Assembly (NCBI GenBank): GCA_000818945.1
Contig: KN805408.1
Coordinates: 102,324 to 156,534 of the forward strand
DNA from: Schizochytrium sp. CCTCC M209059
Taxonomy: Eukaryota; Sar; Bigyra; Thraustochytrida; Thraustochytriidae
Direction: 5' to 3'
DNA length: 54,211 bases
Part shown: positions 10,511 to 19,480 of the stretch, piece by piece
Position numbering within the stretch: the first letter of the stretch is position 1
Layout: every line of letters begins with the position of its first letter
Made by a program: the position numbers and the translations under genes
Notes under the pieces: generated by a model
Told to the model about the DNA's origin: nothing
What the model saw: only the letters and a program-made list of their open reading frames with translations
Databases searched by the model: none

Positions 10511-11353
10511 ATGTCGACCTCGCGCGTGTTCATCGTGACGGGTGCGAACCAGGGCATTGGCTTCGAGACGGTTCGCAAGCTCGCAGGCAAAGAGGGGCTC
10601 CACACCATTATGACGGCGCGCAATGAGGGCCGCGGCAAGGAGGCTCTTGAGAAGCTGCAAGAGGAATTCCCCAAGGCCAGCCTCGAGCTCATGGAATTGG
10701 ACCTGGACGATGATGCGTCGCAAGAGGCCTTCATCAAGGCCCTCAAGGACAAGCACGGCAAGGTCTCGTGCCTTGTGAACAACGCGGGCATCGCGTTCAA
10801 CTCCAAGAGCAAGGAGACCTTTGAGGAGCAGACGGAGCCGACGTTCAAGACCAATCTTTTCCAGACGTTCAAGTTTACCGAGCGTGTGCTTCCCTTTTTG
10901 CAAAAGGAGGAGCACCCGCGCATTGTGACGGTGGCCTCGGAGGCGTCAAAGAGCGCTTTCAAGCAACTGAGCACAGAACAGCAGAAGCGCATCACCTCGT
11001 CGGAACTCAAGCCGATTGATGTCTTCAACTTTGCGGAGGACTTTATGCAGTCTGTGCGCGATGGCAAGGTGGAGGAGCGTGGATTCGCAACCAACAACTA
11101 TGGCATGAGTAAGCTCTGCGTGGTGCAATACACGCGCGCATTTGCGCGCGAGCACCCGGAGATCCTCGTGAATTGTTGCTGTCCGGGATGGTGCTCGACG
11201 CGAATGGGAAGCGGTGCCGGCGACGCGCCCCGGACGCCGGAGCAAGGCGCAGAGGTCCTTGCATTTCTTGCAACTGCTGACTTGGAAGGCAAGTCGGGCG
11301 AGTTCTGGAGCGAGAACAAGGTGGTGCCCCCCTTTGAGCCATCGAGCGAGTGA
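10511..11353 (+). CDS. SDR, carbonyl-reductase-like, copy 3
   Basis: This 280-residue protein starts at ATG 10511 (context CAATCATGTC). It has the Rossmann cofactor loop TGANQGIG, NNAG, and the catalytic motif YGMSK, followed by CCCPGW. It is closely related to copy 2 and more distantly to copy 1. Codon usage is more strongly GC-ending than in copies 1 and 2, which fits higher expression. Predicted cytosolic NADPH-dependent carbonyl reductase; substrate unknown. It converges on eL18 downstream. Confidence 0.93.
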   Translation: MSTSRVFIVTGANQGIGFETVRKLAGKEGLHTIMTARNEGRGKEALEKLQEEFPKASLELMELDLDDDASQEAFIKALKDKHGKVSCLVNNAGIAFNSKSKETFEEQTEPTFKTNLFQTFKFTERVLPFLQKEEHPRIVTVASEASKSAFKQLSTEQQKRITSSELKPIDVFNFAEDFMQSVRDGKVEERGFATNNYGMSKLCVVQYTRAFAREHPEILVNCCCPGWCSTRMGSGAGDAPRTPEQGAEVLAFLATADLEGKSGEFWSENKVVPPFEPSSE

Positions 11354-11818
11354 ACGGAAATCTTTCAAGAAAAATAAGTATAGCAGGTAGTACCATCATA
11401 ACTTGTAAAGTCACGATTTTCGCAATACGTGTTTACGGACTACAGCCTGAATTCCGCCGTGCTACGTTTGATGTCAATGCACTTTCCGGAAGATAACCCG
11501 CCCCAGCCAGGAAGGTCCTTATCGCCTTTATTGCGACATGGTACTTGGACAGCGGTGCGTGTTCTACACTGGGGCAATTCTTCGATAGAGGTTTGTTGCT
11601 GGCTCAGTGAGCTGGGACCGATCAAGGCGCAGCAAGAGAAATGAAGAGACGACGTCAAGCAAGACGTAAACGGGAGGAACAAGAGATCTGGCGGAGGAGG
11701 CCTATTTGGAAAAGCAAAAACAAAGAATAGGAAAACAGTCCACAACGCCTCGCAAAATGTTTCTGGAAAAGAATAATGGGCCGACGCCCTCAACCTCTTC
11801 AGAGTACGCGCGCTCAGC
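11354..11818. other. Intergenic between convergent SDR copy 3 and eL18
   Basis: 465 bp shared by the 3' ends of two convergent genes. No coding frame or distinctive repeat is seen. Confidence 0.6.
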
Positions 11819-12385
11819 TTACACGCGGAAGCCACGGCTCCGCCGGCGGCCACGTGCCTTCTCGAACTTGCGGCCCTTGGAGCGGACGTAGGGCTTGGCG
11901 TGGCTGTGGGGCGAGCCAGGCGTGCCAAAGTGCTTGACAGCCTCGCGGGTGTTCTTGCGGCCGCGGAGGAGCATGCAGTTCTTGCCCTCCGGCTCGAGCA
12001 TGGCGAGCTGGTCAAAGGTCAGGCACTCGCCACCGGCCTGGGTGATGCGGGCGCGGGCGCTCTCGGTGAAGCGGAGAGCGCAGACACGCATCTTAGGGCA
12101 GTCCAACATGCGGACGTCATCAGTGACAGTGGAGACGACGACAGCGATCTTGCCCTCGTCCTTCATTTTGCCCATGAGGAGGCTGATGCGGCTAATGGAC
12201 ATGGCCGGGCGGTTCACGCGGCTCATGTACATGCGCTTGAGGACCTTCTCGTTGAACTCGGACTCGGTGCGGCGCGCGAGGAAGCGGTACAGCTTCACGA
12301 GCAGCGCGAGATACACGTTGTCCGACTTGGGGGCCGTGCGGTTCTTGTGGCCCACATTGCGCCCACCGGCGATAAGGTCGATACC
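11819..12385 (-). CDS. RPL18: 60S ribosomal protein L18 (eL18), last exon
   Basis: The frame encodes GIDLIAGGRNVGHKNRTAPK and then the whole eL18 body (YLALLVKLYRFLARRT, NRPAMSISR, TPGSPHSHAKPYVRSKGRKF), 188 residues. With an initiator Met this gives 189, the length of other eL18 proteins. The first conserved residue follows CAG at 12388-12386 on the minus strand, and an in-frame TGA lies seven codons upstream of Gly, so the start codon must come from an upstream exon. An intron directly after the ATG is common in ribosomal protein genes. No ATG followed by GT lies between here and the gap at 12764, so exon 1 may be hidden in the gap; an ATG at 12425 with a very short intron is a weaker option. 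It is a structural protein of the large subunit. Confidence 0.93.
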   Translation of the reverse strand, partial: GIDLIAGGRNVGHKNRTAPKSDNVYLALLVKLYRFLARRTESEFNEKVLKRMYMSRVNRPAMSISRISLLMGKMKDEGKIAVVVSTVTDDVRMLDCPKMRVCALRFTESARARITQAGGECLTFDQLAMLEPEGKNCMLLRGRKNTREAVKHFGTPGSPHSHAKPYVRSKGRKFEKARGRRRSRGFRV

Positions 12386-12388
12386 CTG
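12386..12388 (-). other. 3' splice site of eL18
   Basis: CAG directly precedes the Gly-Ile-Asp N-terminus of eL18. The reading frame is closed by TGA just upstream, and no other AG lies in the 20 nt before it, which supports use as an acceptor. Confidence 0.7.
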
Positions 12389-12763
12389 TTTGTTTCGTCG
12401 TCGTCACATGAACATTCACGCCCATTGATCAAAGCGTTTCGCATCACATCACATCAAATACCGTCAGCCTTCGTCCACGTCATCTTCACAGCATTACGTC
12501 TCTTCCTCCTCGCTCTCTCCATCATCTCCACGTCCACGCCGTGCTCCTCGTCCTCGTCCTCGTCGTCGTCGCCTTTCATGCCTCCATGCCTCCATCCCTC
12601 CTCGCTCCATCGCCCGGCCCTTTCGCCTCGGCGTCTCGACGTCGCTCTCGCTCGCCGCGCGCGGCTCGACGTGCGCCGCGCGCCGCCCGCCGCCGCGCCC
12701 CCTCGCGCCCGCGCCCTCGCGCGCCGCCACGTGCCATGGTCTCCGCTGCGGCCTCGGCTCTTC
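12389..12763. other. Upstream side of eL18, before gap
   Basis: Pyrimidine-rich on the + strand (TCGTCC and CTCC runs), so purine-rich on the eL18 strand; GC content rises sharply toward the gap. It probably holds eL18 intron or 5' UTR. Long frames here that run through the gap are artefacts. Confidence 0.5.
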
Positions 12764-13292
12764 NNNNNNNNNNNNNNNNNNNNNNNNNNNNNNNNNNNNN
12801 NNNNNNNNNNNNNNNNNNNNNNNNNNNNNNNNNNNNNNNNNNNNNNNNNNNNNNNNNNNNNNNNNNNNNNNNNNNNNNNNNNNNNNNNNNNNNNNNNNNN
12901 NNNNNNNNNNNNNNNNNNNNNNNNNNNNNNNNNNNNNNNNNNNNNNNNNNNNNNNNNNNNNNNNNNNNNNNNNNNNNNNNNNNNNNNNNNNNNNNNNNNN
13001 NNNNNNNNNNNNNNNNNNNNNNNNNNNNNNNNNNNNNNNNNNNNNNNNNNNNNNNNNNNNNNNNNNNNNNNNNNNNNNNNNNNNNNNNNNNNNNNNNNNN
13101 NNNNNNNNNNNNNNNNNNNNNNNNNNNNNNNNNNNNNNNNNNNNNNNNNNNNNNNNNNNNNNNNNNNNNNNNNNNNNNNNNNNNNNNNNNNNNNNNNNNN
13201 NNNNNNNNNNNNNNNNNNNNNNNNNNNNNNNNNNNNNNNNNNNNNNNNNNNNNNNNNNNNNNNNNNNNNNNNNNNNNNNNNNNNNNNNNNNN
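12764..13292. other. Assembly gap (529 N)
   Basis: All bases are N. The flanks are extremely GC-rich on the left and purine-rich on the right. It may contain the first exon and promoter of eL18. Confidence 1.
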
Positions 13293-14408
13293 GACGTAAG
13301 CGCAACGCAGAAAGGACAGACCAGGGACAGAGGAGAGAGGCGAGGCGCGGTGTGCGGAACGCGAAAAAGGAGGGCGTATGAAAGGGTGGGTGAGCGTGGG
13401 CGGGCGCAAGCAAGGGTTCTGTCTGCCTACCTGCCTGCCTGCCTCTGCCTGTCCCTGGGGAAGAGAAAGAAAGGGAAAGGGGGGGCGAGGACGTGGGGAA
13501 GATGGAGTTGGGCAACGATCAGCCAAAAGGAGGACTTGGCCTGCTATGACGACCAAGAAAATGGTCTCGCCATCTAGCTTGTCTTGTGTGGATTTTTTGC
13601 TGTCTTGCGTTGGCTTGCTTGTGCCACCTGTTTGTTTTACGTATTCTCTTCCTTGACGCCTTGACAGCAGCTGACTGTAAGCCCCAAAGCATGTCGATCC
13701 TCACCAGTCTCCAGTCGGCCAGGCAGCCAGCGAGCCAGCGAGCTCGCCAGACTCGCCTTCATTTTCATCACCGCACTTGCGACGGCGAGCCTCTGCTTCT
13801 GTGCACTCTTCGCCTCCTCATTTCGCCCTGCAAGACAAGGCAAGAGAAGTCACCATGTCACGAGGTTTTTTTCGCGCCCCTCTCAAGGTGTCTCTCGGCG
13901 TCACGGCGGCGCTCAGCTGCGCCTGTCGTGCCACGCTTTCTCTCTCTCTCTCTCGCTGGCCGTCAGCCTCGCCCAGCATGATTTCGATCTTGATTTCACT
14001 CAGTCTTGATCTTGAGCTCGAAGTCGAGCTTAGGCTTTGAGCTCGACCTTGTTGACGCAACGGTCGTCGCTCCTGGCACTGGAATGACCAGTGCAAAAGG
14101 CCGCCTGCCCAACCACCGCTTCTCCGTCAAAAAAAAAAATCTTCTCCACCCGCCACAGCACCACGCCCGCGAAACCTGCCACGGGAAATCCTCCGTCCTC
14201 CCGCGCGTCCCGTCTGCGACCCGACTACATTTCCTCGGCGTTGGAGCCCGCTTCGCCGGCGCAAAGCACAGCACAGCAGCGACGGCTCGAGAGCGTCGCG
14301 AAGACCATTTCGTCGCGCTTCTTCTCCTCCTCCTCCTTCAAGTTGGTCAGCCTCGCGGCCTCGGTCGGACAATCGGGGGAACATCTGGTGGAAAAGGTGT
14401 TTTTCCGA
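13293..14408. other. Gene-poor DNA right of the gap
   Basis: Short CCTG repeats (about 13428-13448), a CT run near 13940-13954 and an A9 run near 14130. No frame looks coding. Confidence 0.5.
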
Positions 14409-14669
14409 ATGCCCGCTGCAAGCCGCCTCGCTGCATCTGCTTGCTGCAGACCACCACCATCGACGCCAGGTAAGCGCTGCGCAGCGGCGCGGAGGACGCG
14501 GGCGGGCTCGCGCGGGACGTAGAGGACGCGGGCGGAGACGACGGGCCGGAGCTCGGCGGGAGGACGACCTCCGCCGACCATCAGAGACGAAAGCCCCAGG
14601 CGCGCAGAACGGCCAGCCAGCCGGCCGGCCGGCCGGACGCCACTGCTGCAGCCGCTGCTGCTTTGCACA

Positions 14670-14706
<37 letters not shown>

Positions 14707-15366
14707 CGCCGCGCGGGAGCTGGTGAGGAGGCCTGTATTGATGAAGGAGAGAGGTGGCGAGAGTATGGGAGGACCTCGCTGTAGACGCGGAGCTTGACGT
14801 GCTCGCCGGGATGCTCGGACGGGGCGAGGGGGATCGGCTCGGATTGAGCTCGATCAGGGGAATGTAATGCAGAGATGTTGTGAGGCAAGAGGCATGAACG
14901 AGGCTGACTAACTTTTCTTCTCTCGAACAACGAACACGTTATAATGTGTTTCTCGCGTGTGGATGTTCACGTGGCCGACAACTACACAGCCCGCTTTTCG
15001 GACCTTTTCCTTTTCGTCTGCACGAGTCGCGAGCAGATCCGGAACAGCACCATGTTCAACGTTCAGATCGTGAGCTCGCCGTTCCTCTTTACGGCCCTGG
15101 CCGGCCCGAAGCGCCAGGTCAAGCAGGTCCTGCAGTCGACACAGGCCGGCAAGTCAATTCCCAGTGTCTTGCAAGGCAGCTCCAAGGTCGCTCGCGTGCC
15201 CATCCTGTCGCGCGTCTTCCGCGCCAGCAAGTACCGCCCCTCGCTCGAGTCGCTCTCAACCCCGGCCTTCTTTGCCACTTCGTCGATTCGCCAGCAGGTC
15301 ACCAAATACCCGACCACCAACACCATCATCACCCGCAAGGGCATCAACCAGCTGACCTTTTGCTGA
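14409..15366 (+). CDS. Small two-exon candidate gene, possibly mitochondrial
   Basis: Exon 2 carries a clean frame to the stop at 15364-15366. If translation starts at ATG 15052 (context CACCATGTT) the product has 104 residues. A strong donor (CCAG followed by GTAAGC) at 14470, a CTGACTAAC branch-like word at 14904-14912 with a following pyrimidine tract, and the first AG after it at 14988-14989 define a 520-nt intron. The phases match: exon 1 from ATG 14409 gives 20 codons plus one base, then joins exon 2 in frame for 145 residues. That N-terminus (MPAASRLAASACCRPPP) is Arg/Ser/Ala-rich without acids, like a mitochondrial presequence. The alternative is a 5' UTR intron with start at 15052. 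The protein family is not recognised. Confidence 0.45.
14470..14989 (+). other. Predicted intron, 520 nt
   Basis: GTAAGC donor, CTAAC branch-like site at 14908-14912, pyrimidine tract 14913-14924, and ACACAG acceptor, which is the first AG after the branch site. It includes a (GAC)n run near 14670-14704. Confidence 0.5.
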
Positions 15367-16390
15367 GTGCATCTCGAGAGGCGCGCACATGGACCCCATC
15401 TTTCAGAACGCATTCTGACTCGCGACTCGCCTGCCATTGAGGCGTCGCGGGCTCGCCATGTTGTGAGATGGAGGAGCTGCACGCCTCGTGTCCTCGTCTC
15501 ATTTCCATAGCTTCCTTCTCCCATGACTCTTTCCATTTCCTTTTTTCAAAATCAAGCTTGATTGTCCCTGCTCTTGCGCGAGATTGGTCTCTCGCGCAGC
15601 ACTTTCTGTTTTGCAAGCTGACCTTGCCTTGTCATCTTATCTCTTTTCGTTTGCTTGTCTGTTCTTCGCCAATTGCTTGCTTGTTGTACCGTCGCTTTCT
15701 TCAGTCCAAAGCATGCGTTGAAGCAAGCATCCGTGTTCACATTTTCGGACGCGCAAGGATTTTATAATGCGCAAAAGGGACAAAATGGCATTTCTTGTCG
15801 AGTATGAAATGAAAGCGCTCCTCTGCAATCAACTAACTGCGCATGATGGACTGGTCTAACTTTGTGTTCTTTATCCTGGAAGGAAGAGTGACATTGACCG
15901 AATTTGTCTCCGACATTGTCTGACGTCTCCTCACCAAGATATAACGGCCGTGGTGCACGTGCTATCCAACGTCGTGTACGAATGTCAGACACGCATTGCA
16001 TCTCTTCCCTGGAGAAGCTGTGCTACCCAATCTTCTTGTTGCCATTGCTTTCACGATTGCTATTGCTATCACTCATAATGATGCGAATAGCGATGAACTT
16101 CAGCGCCAGAACCCAATTTAACTCACAAGGTTGAACACCAAAACTAAGTCCAGCAGGCAAACATCGAGGGTGGAAACCGCAATCATCCTTGCACTGCCGA
16201 GCCAGGGGACAGGTCCTATCCGTCTAAATACTGGTCGGCGTGGGCTCCTCGCGCGTTCAGCTGATGGGCAGAGAAAGTCCGCTTTAGCGCGTCCCGTGGC
16301 CAAGCAGCCTCTGCCCTTGCTCGCTCCCTGGCAGCAGGAGCAGCAACAGTACTAGCAGCAGGCCCTGTCGGCGGAGCGAGCGGGCGAGCT

Positions 16391-16445
16391 TATGCGTATG
16401 CGTATGCGTATGCGTATGCGTATGCGTATGCGTATGCGTATGCGT
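16391..16445. repeat. Hexamer repeat (TATGCG)9
   Basis: Nine perfect units in tandem, followed by degenerate GTTTTCGTATTCG. Not a telomere-type sequence. Confidence 0.95.
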
Positions 16446-16900
16446 TTTCGTATTCGCGGAGAGCGCACACCCCCACTGTGGTCCTAATTCATCGTGACTC
16501 ACGTCAGTAGTACCACTGGCACCTAACTAACAGTAACTAACTAGCTGACCGGCCGGTCCCCCGAGATGCCTACTCTTCCCGCCCGCGCTGCACGAGCTGT
16601 CTCTACCCAACCGGTTGCGGGAGGGCATTCTCGGCCATGCGCGAGCGACGTGCCGTCGCGGCAGGCTGATCATCTTGGGTGTCTTGCTCTTGCTTTCTTT
16701 ATTATAACTAGTCGTGGTGACACAAGGCTTCTATCCCCCCCCCCCTTCCTTCTCCTTTTTCCTTTTCTTTTCTTTTTCCTTTTCTTTTCTTTTTTCTTCC
16801 GCCTTGACCTTGCGAGACTCTGCGCGCGCGAGCTACGAGAGCTCGACGTGCGTGCAAGCGTGCTTGCGTGCGTGCGTGTAAGCGAGCGAGCGGGCGAGCG

Positions 16901-16940
16901 CAGCGCAGCGCAGCGCAGCGCAGCGCAGCGCAGCGCAGCG
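16901..16940. repeat. Pentamer repeat (CAGCG)8
   Basis: Eight perfect units, preceded by GTGC and GAGC short repeats. Confidence 0.95.
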
Positions 16941-17553
16941 ACTCGTGCTCGCCAGATTAACGAGCGACTTCGGCTGATCGCTTTGTCGATCAGCTGTGGA
17001 AAGAGGAAAAAAAGGTGGCAGACTCGGCGGAAAGAGGTCCATTCACTTTACATAGAGCAGAACAAGAACTCCGAAAAGGCGGCGGGCGCCGGAGGTCGAC
17101 GAGCACGACGTCGTGTCGAGCGAGCTTGGTTCAAGCAAGCAGACAAGGTAGCGAGCGGATCTTGTAGCATTTTTAGCTTAGCCTTGCGGTTGGCGCTCTC
17201 GCTCGCTCGCTTGCTTGCTGCTTGTTTCGAAATCATACATTTTTAGGCCTTCTCTACGTACATTCGTCTATCGCGCACGCGGGTGGAGTCGGCAAATCGA
17301 GGATCAGCAGCAGAGGCCCGGGTCCTTGTGCGTTGCCGACACGGCGTGCGAGCAGAGCGTGGCGTACTAGGCCCAATAGCGAAGCGCGGACGAACGGGAG
17401 GGGCCGAGTCTTTTTCCTGCCAGTGACCCGGTTTGAACTTGACCAAGTCGAAGTCGATCACGAGGCCTATCCCATCACTGTCTGGACCCAACTGAGCTCC
17501 AGGCAGCGAGCGCTTGGTCGTTCATTCAATCATTTACTGACTGTCATTCACTG

Positions 17554-17591
17554 TCATTCATTCATTCATTCATTCATTCATTCATTCATTC
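17554..17591. repeat. Tetramer repeat (TTCA)n
   Basis: About nine units of ATTC/TTCA, preceded by degenerate CTGTCATTCA copies. Confidence 0.9.
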
Positions 17592-17745
17592 GCCTATACA
17601 TTGCAGCAAGCACTGCACTGCTCTGCAACCAAGTTGTCCAAATTCGAAATTCGGCCTCGCGCCTCGGTGGCACGCTGCGCGTTCCTCCTGCCGGCGCGCG
17701 ATTTGATTCGATCCGATTCGTCTCGATTCGTCTCGATTCGAAGCT

Positions 17746-17770
17746 AGGCGAGGCGAGGCGAGGCGAGGCG
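17746..17770. repeat. Pentamer repeat (AGGCG)5
   Basis: Five perfect units, followed to about 17812 by degenerate AAGGCGAC copies. Preceded by TCTCGATTCG repeats. Confidence 0.9.
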
Positions 17771-18856
17771 ATACAAGGCGACACAAGGCGACGCGGTACA
17801 AGGCGAGGCGAGGTGAGCGAAGCGCGACGAGAATACGTCTTGTTTGTGAGCGAGCTTCTCGGTTTTCCCGGCCGCGGAGCGCTCCACGGAGACGTCCGTC
17901 CATTCTCCGCGAGACGCCGACGACTGACTGACCTTCCTTCTCGCCTTTTTCTCCTCTCACAATCTCATTCCGCTTTCCCTTTCCTTTCCTTCCCTGACCT
18001 TACCTTTCATTTCCTTACCACTCCTCGCCTTCGCGGCGCTCTGCTGCTTGGTTTACGCCATCGGGACGTCGTACCGCAACATCGACAACGACAATAACAT
18101 CAACGACAGCAAAAACAAGCAGCCAAGCATTTCACATCGGGGTCGACACCGACACCTGCAATAAGCAGAGGCAGCCAAGCCAGCAAGCCAGCAAGGCAAG
18201 GAGAAAGGAGCCGAGTTGAGCGCAAACCGAGTCGAGTCGAGCCGAGTCCAACTTATTCGCGACGGACGCTACGACGGACCCCAAGGCCAACTTGAAGCCA
18301 AACCAAAGCAAGCCCGAGGGCGTTAGCGGTGGCACCAGGCACGTCAAAGTCGCAAGCAAAGAGGCAAATCGAGACGTAGGTAGACTCGCAAGTCTCCCCC
18401 CCCCCCAAAAAAAAGGCCAAAAAAGCAGACGAGCAACCAACAAACAGCCTGCCCGAAATTCCCGAGCAAGACAACTGATCCTCCTTCGCTTCACATCAAG
18501 TTGCGCTTGCGAGGCTGCTGGCTGGCAGTGAGCAGTCACAGCCAGTCACATCACCGCCCCCATTCAAGGTTGGCGACGCACGTTGCGCATCGTCCCGTCC
18601 CTGCTTTGCTTCGTTCGCTTCGCGGACCCATCCAGCCCGCCAAGTGGCTAGCTAGCCTGGGAAGATAGACATAGACGCCAAGCGCTAAAAAAGGCCAAGC
18701 AGGCGCGAAGGAAAAACAAACAGCAGTCCGCACGCTCACTCGCACACTCGCACGTGCGCAACGCAAGAAGAGACGCAAGCTTCGCGACCCTTCGGCACGC
18801 CGTAGCCAAGGTCACGTAGGTCGGGCTCGCCTCCATTTGCTCGCTTGCATTGCTTT

Positions 18857-18880
18857 TGCATTGCATTGCATTGCATTGCA
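18857..18880. repeat. Pentamer repeat (TGCAT)n
   Basis: About five units of TGCAT, flanked by TCGCTTCA repeats at 18890-18912. Confidence 0.9.
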
Positions 18881-19030
18881 TCGAAGTTCATCGCTTCATC
18901 GCTTCATCGCTCCATTCCTTCGTTCATTCACTGCTCCTCCGGCCTCTTTCCATTCCCTCCCTCCCTCCCTCCTTCATTTCCTTCCATCCTCTCCTCTCTG
19001 CCTGGGCCGCCTTCAAGTTGTCTGTCATCC

Positions 19031-19054
19031 TACTAGGCCTACTAGGCCTACTAG
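19031..19054. repeat. 9-bp tandem repeat TACTAGGCC
   Basis: Two full units and a partial one, about 430 bp upstream of the HDAC start. Confidence 0.85.
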
Positions 19055-19480
19055 ACTCGTAGGCGTCAGGCAGTCAGCAGCAGCAGGCCCCTGCGACGGT
19101 GGCCAGCGGCACGAGCGCAGACACGCTCGCGCGCAATCCGGTCGCCGCGACGCGACCCGCGAGGCGCATTTCGGAGCGCGAGGCGAGGCGAGGCGAGGCG
19201 AGGCCCTCGGCGCGCGAAATTGTTTGCGGCGCGCGCTCGCAAGCGAGCTTCGTCGGGCGCTCGCATCGGCAGGCCCCCGCCACAGCCGTCGAGGTCGCCG
19301 TGAAAGACAAGAAGAGGGAGGGCAGGCGCGCGAGGCCGCCGCGAGGGGCGACGCCAGACGAGGAGCGGCGGCGGCGGCGAGACGCAAAGCGGAGCGACGT
19401 AAAGCGAGGCTACGCGTGGAAAAACGAGCACGAGGGAGGCCGCCCGTTCGACCGACCGACCGACCGACCGCACGCCAAAC

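Larger units (their letters stand above)
15367..19480. other. 4.1 kb gene-poor, microsatellite-rich region
   Basis: Frames in this stretch are short or built from repeats and none looks coding. It holds at least seven unrelated tandem repeats, listed separately, many with 5- or 6-bp units. The right end is probably the promoter and 5' UTR of the HDAC gene at 19481. A GAGGTGAGC word near 17810 could be a 5' UTR splice donor. Confidence 0.6.

Noticed and set aside
12454..13556. Frames of 250-490 codons running through the N gap
   Set aside because: The gap is unknown sequence, so these frames have no meaning there.
14127..14930. 267-codon frame (-) opposite the small two-exon gene
   Set aside because: Arg-rich translation of GAC/GC repeats; open only because of composition.
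16391..16445. Possible telomere-like or CRISPR-like array
   Set aside because: Six-base unit TATGCG without spacers, internal in the contig and unlike TTAGGG-type telomeres. It is a microsatellite.
17222..18097. 291-codon frame (+) in the repeat zone
   Set aside because: Crosses TTCA and AGGCG arrays, shows no domain texture and overlaps equally long antisense frames.
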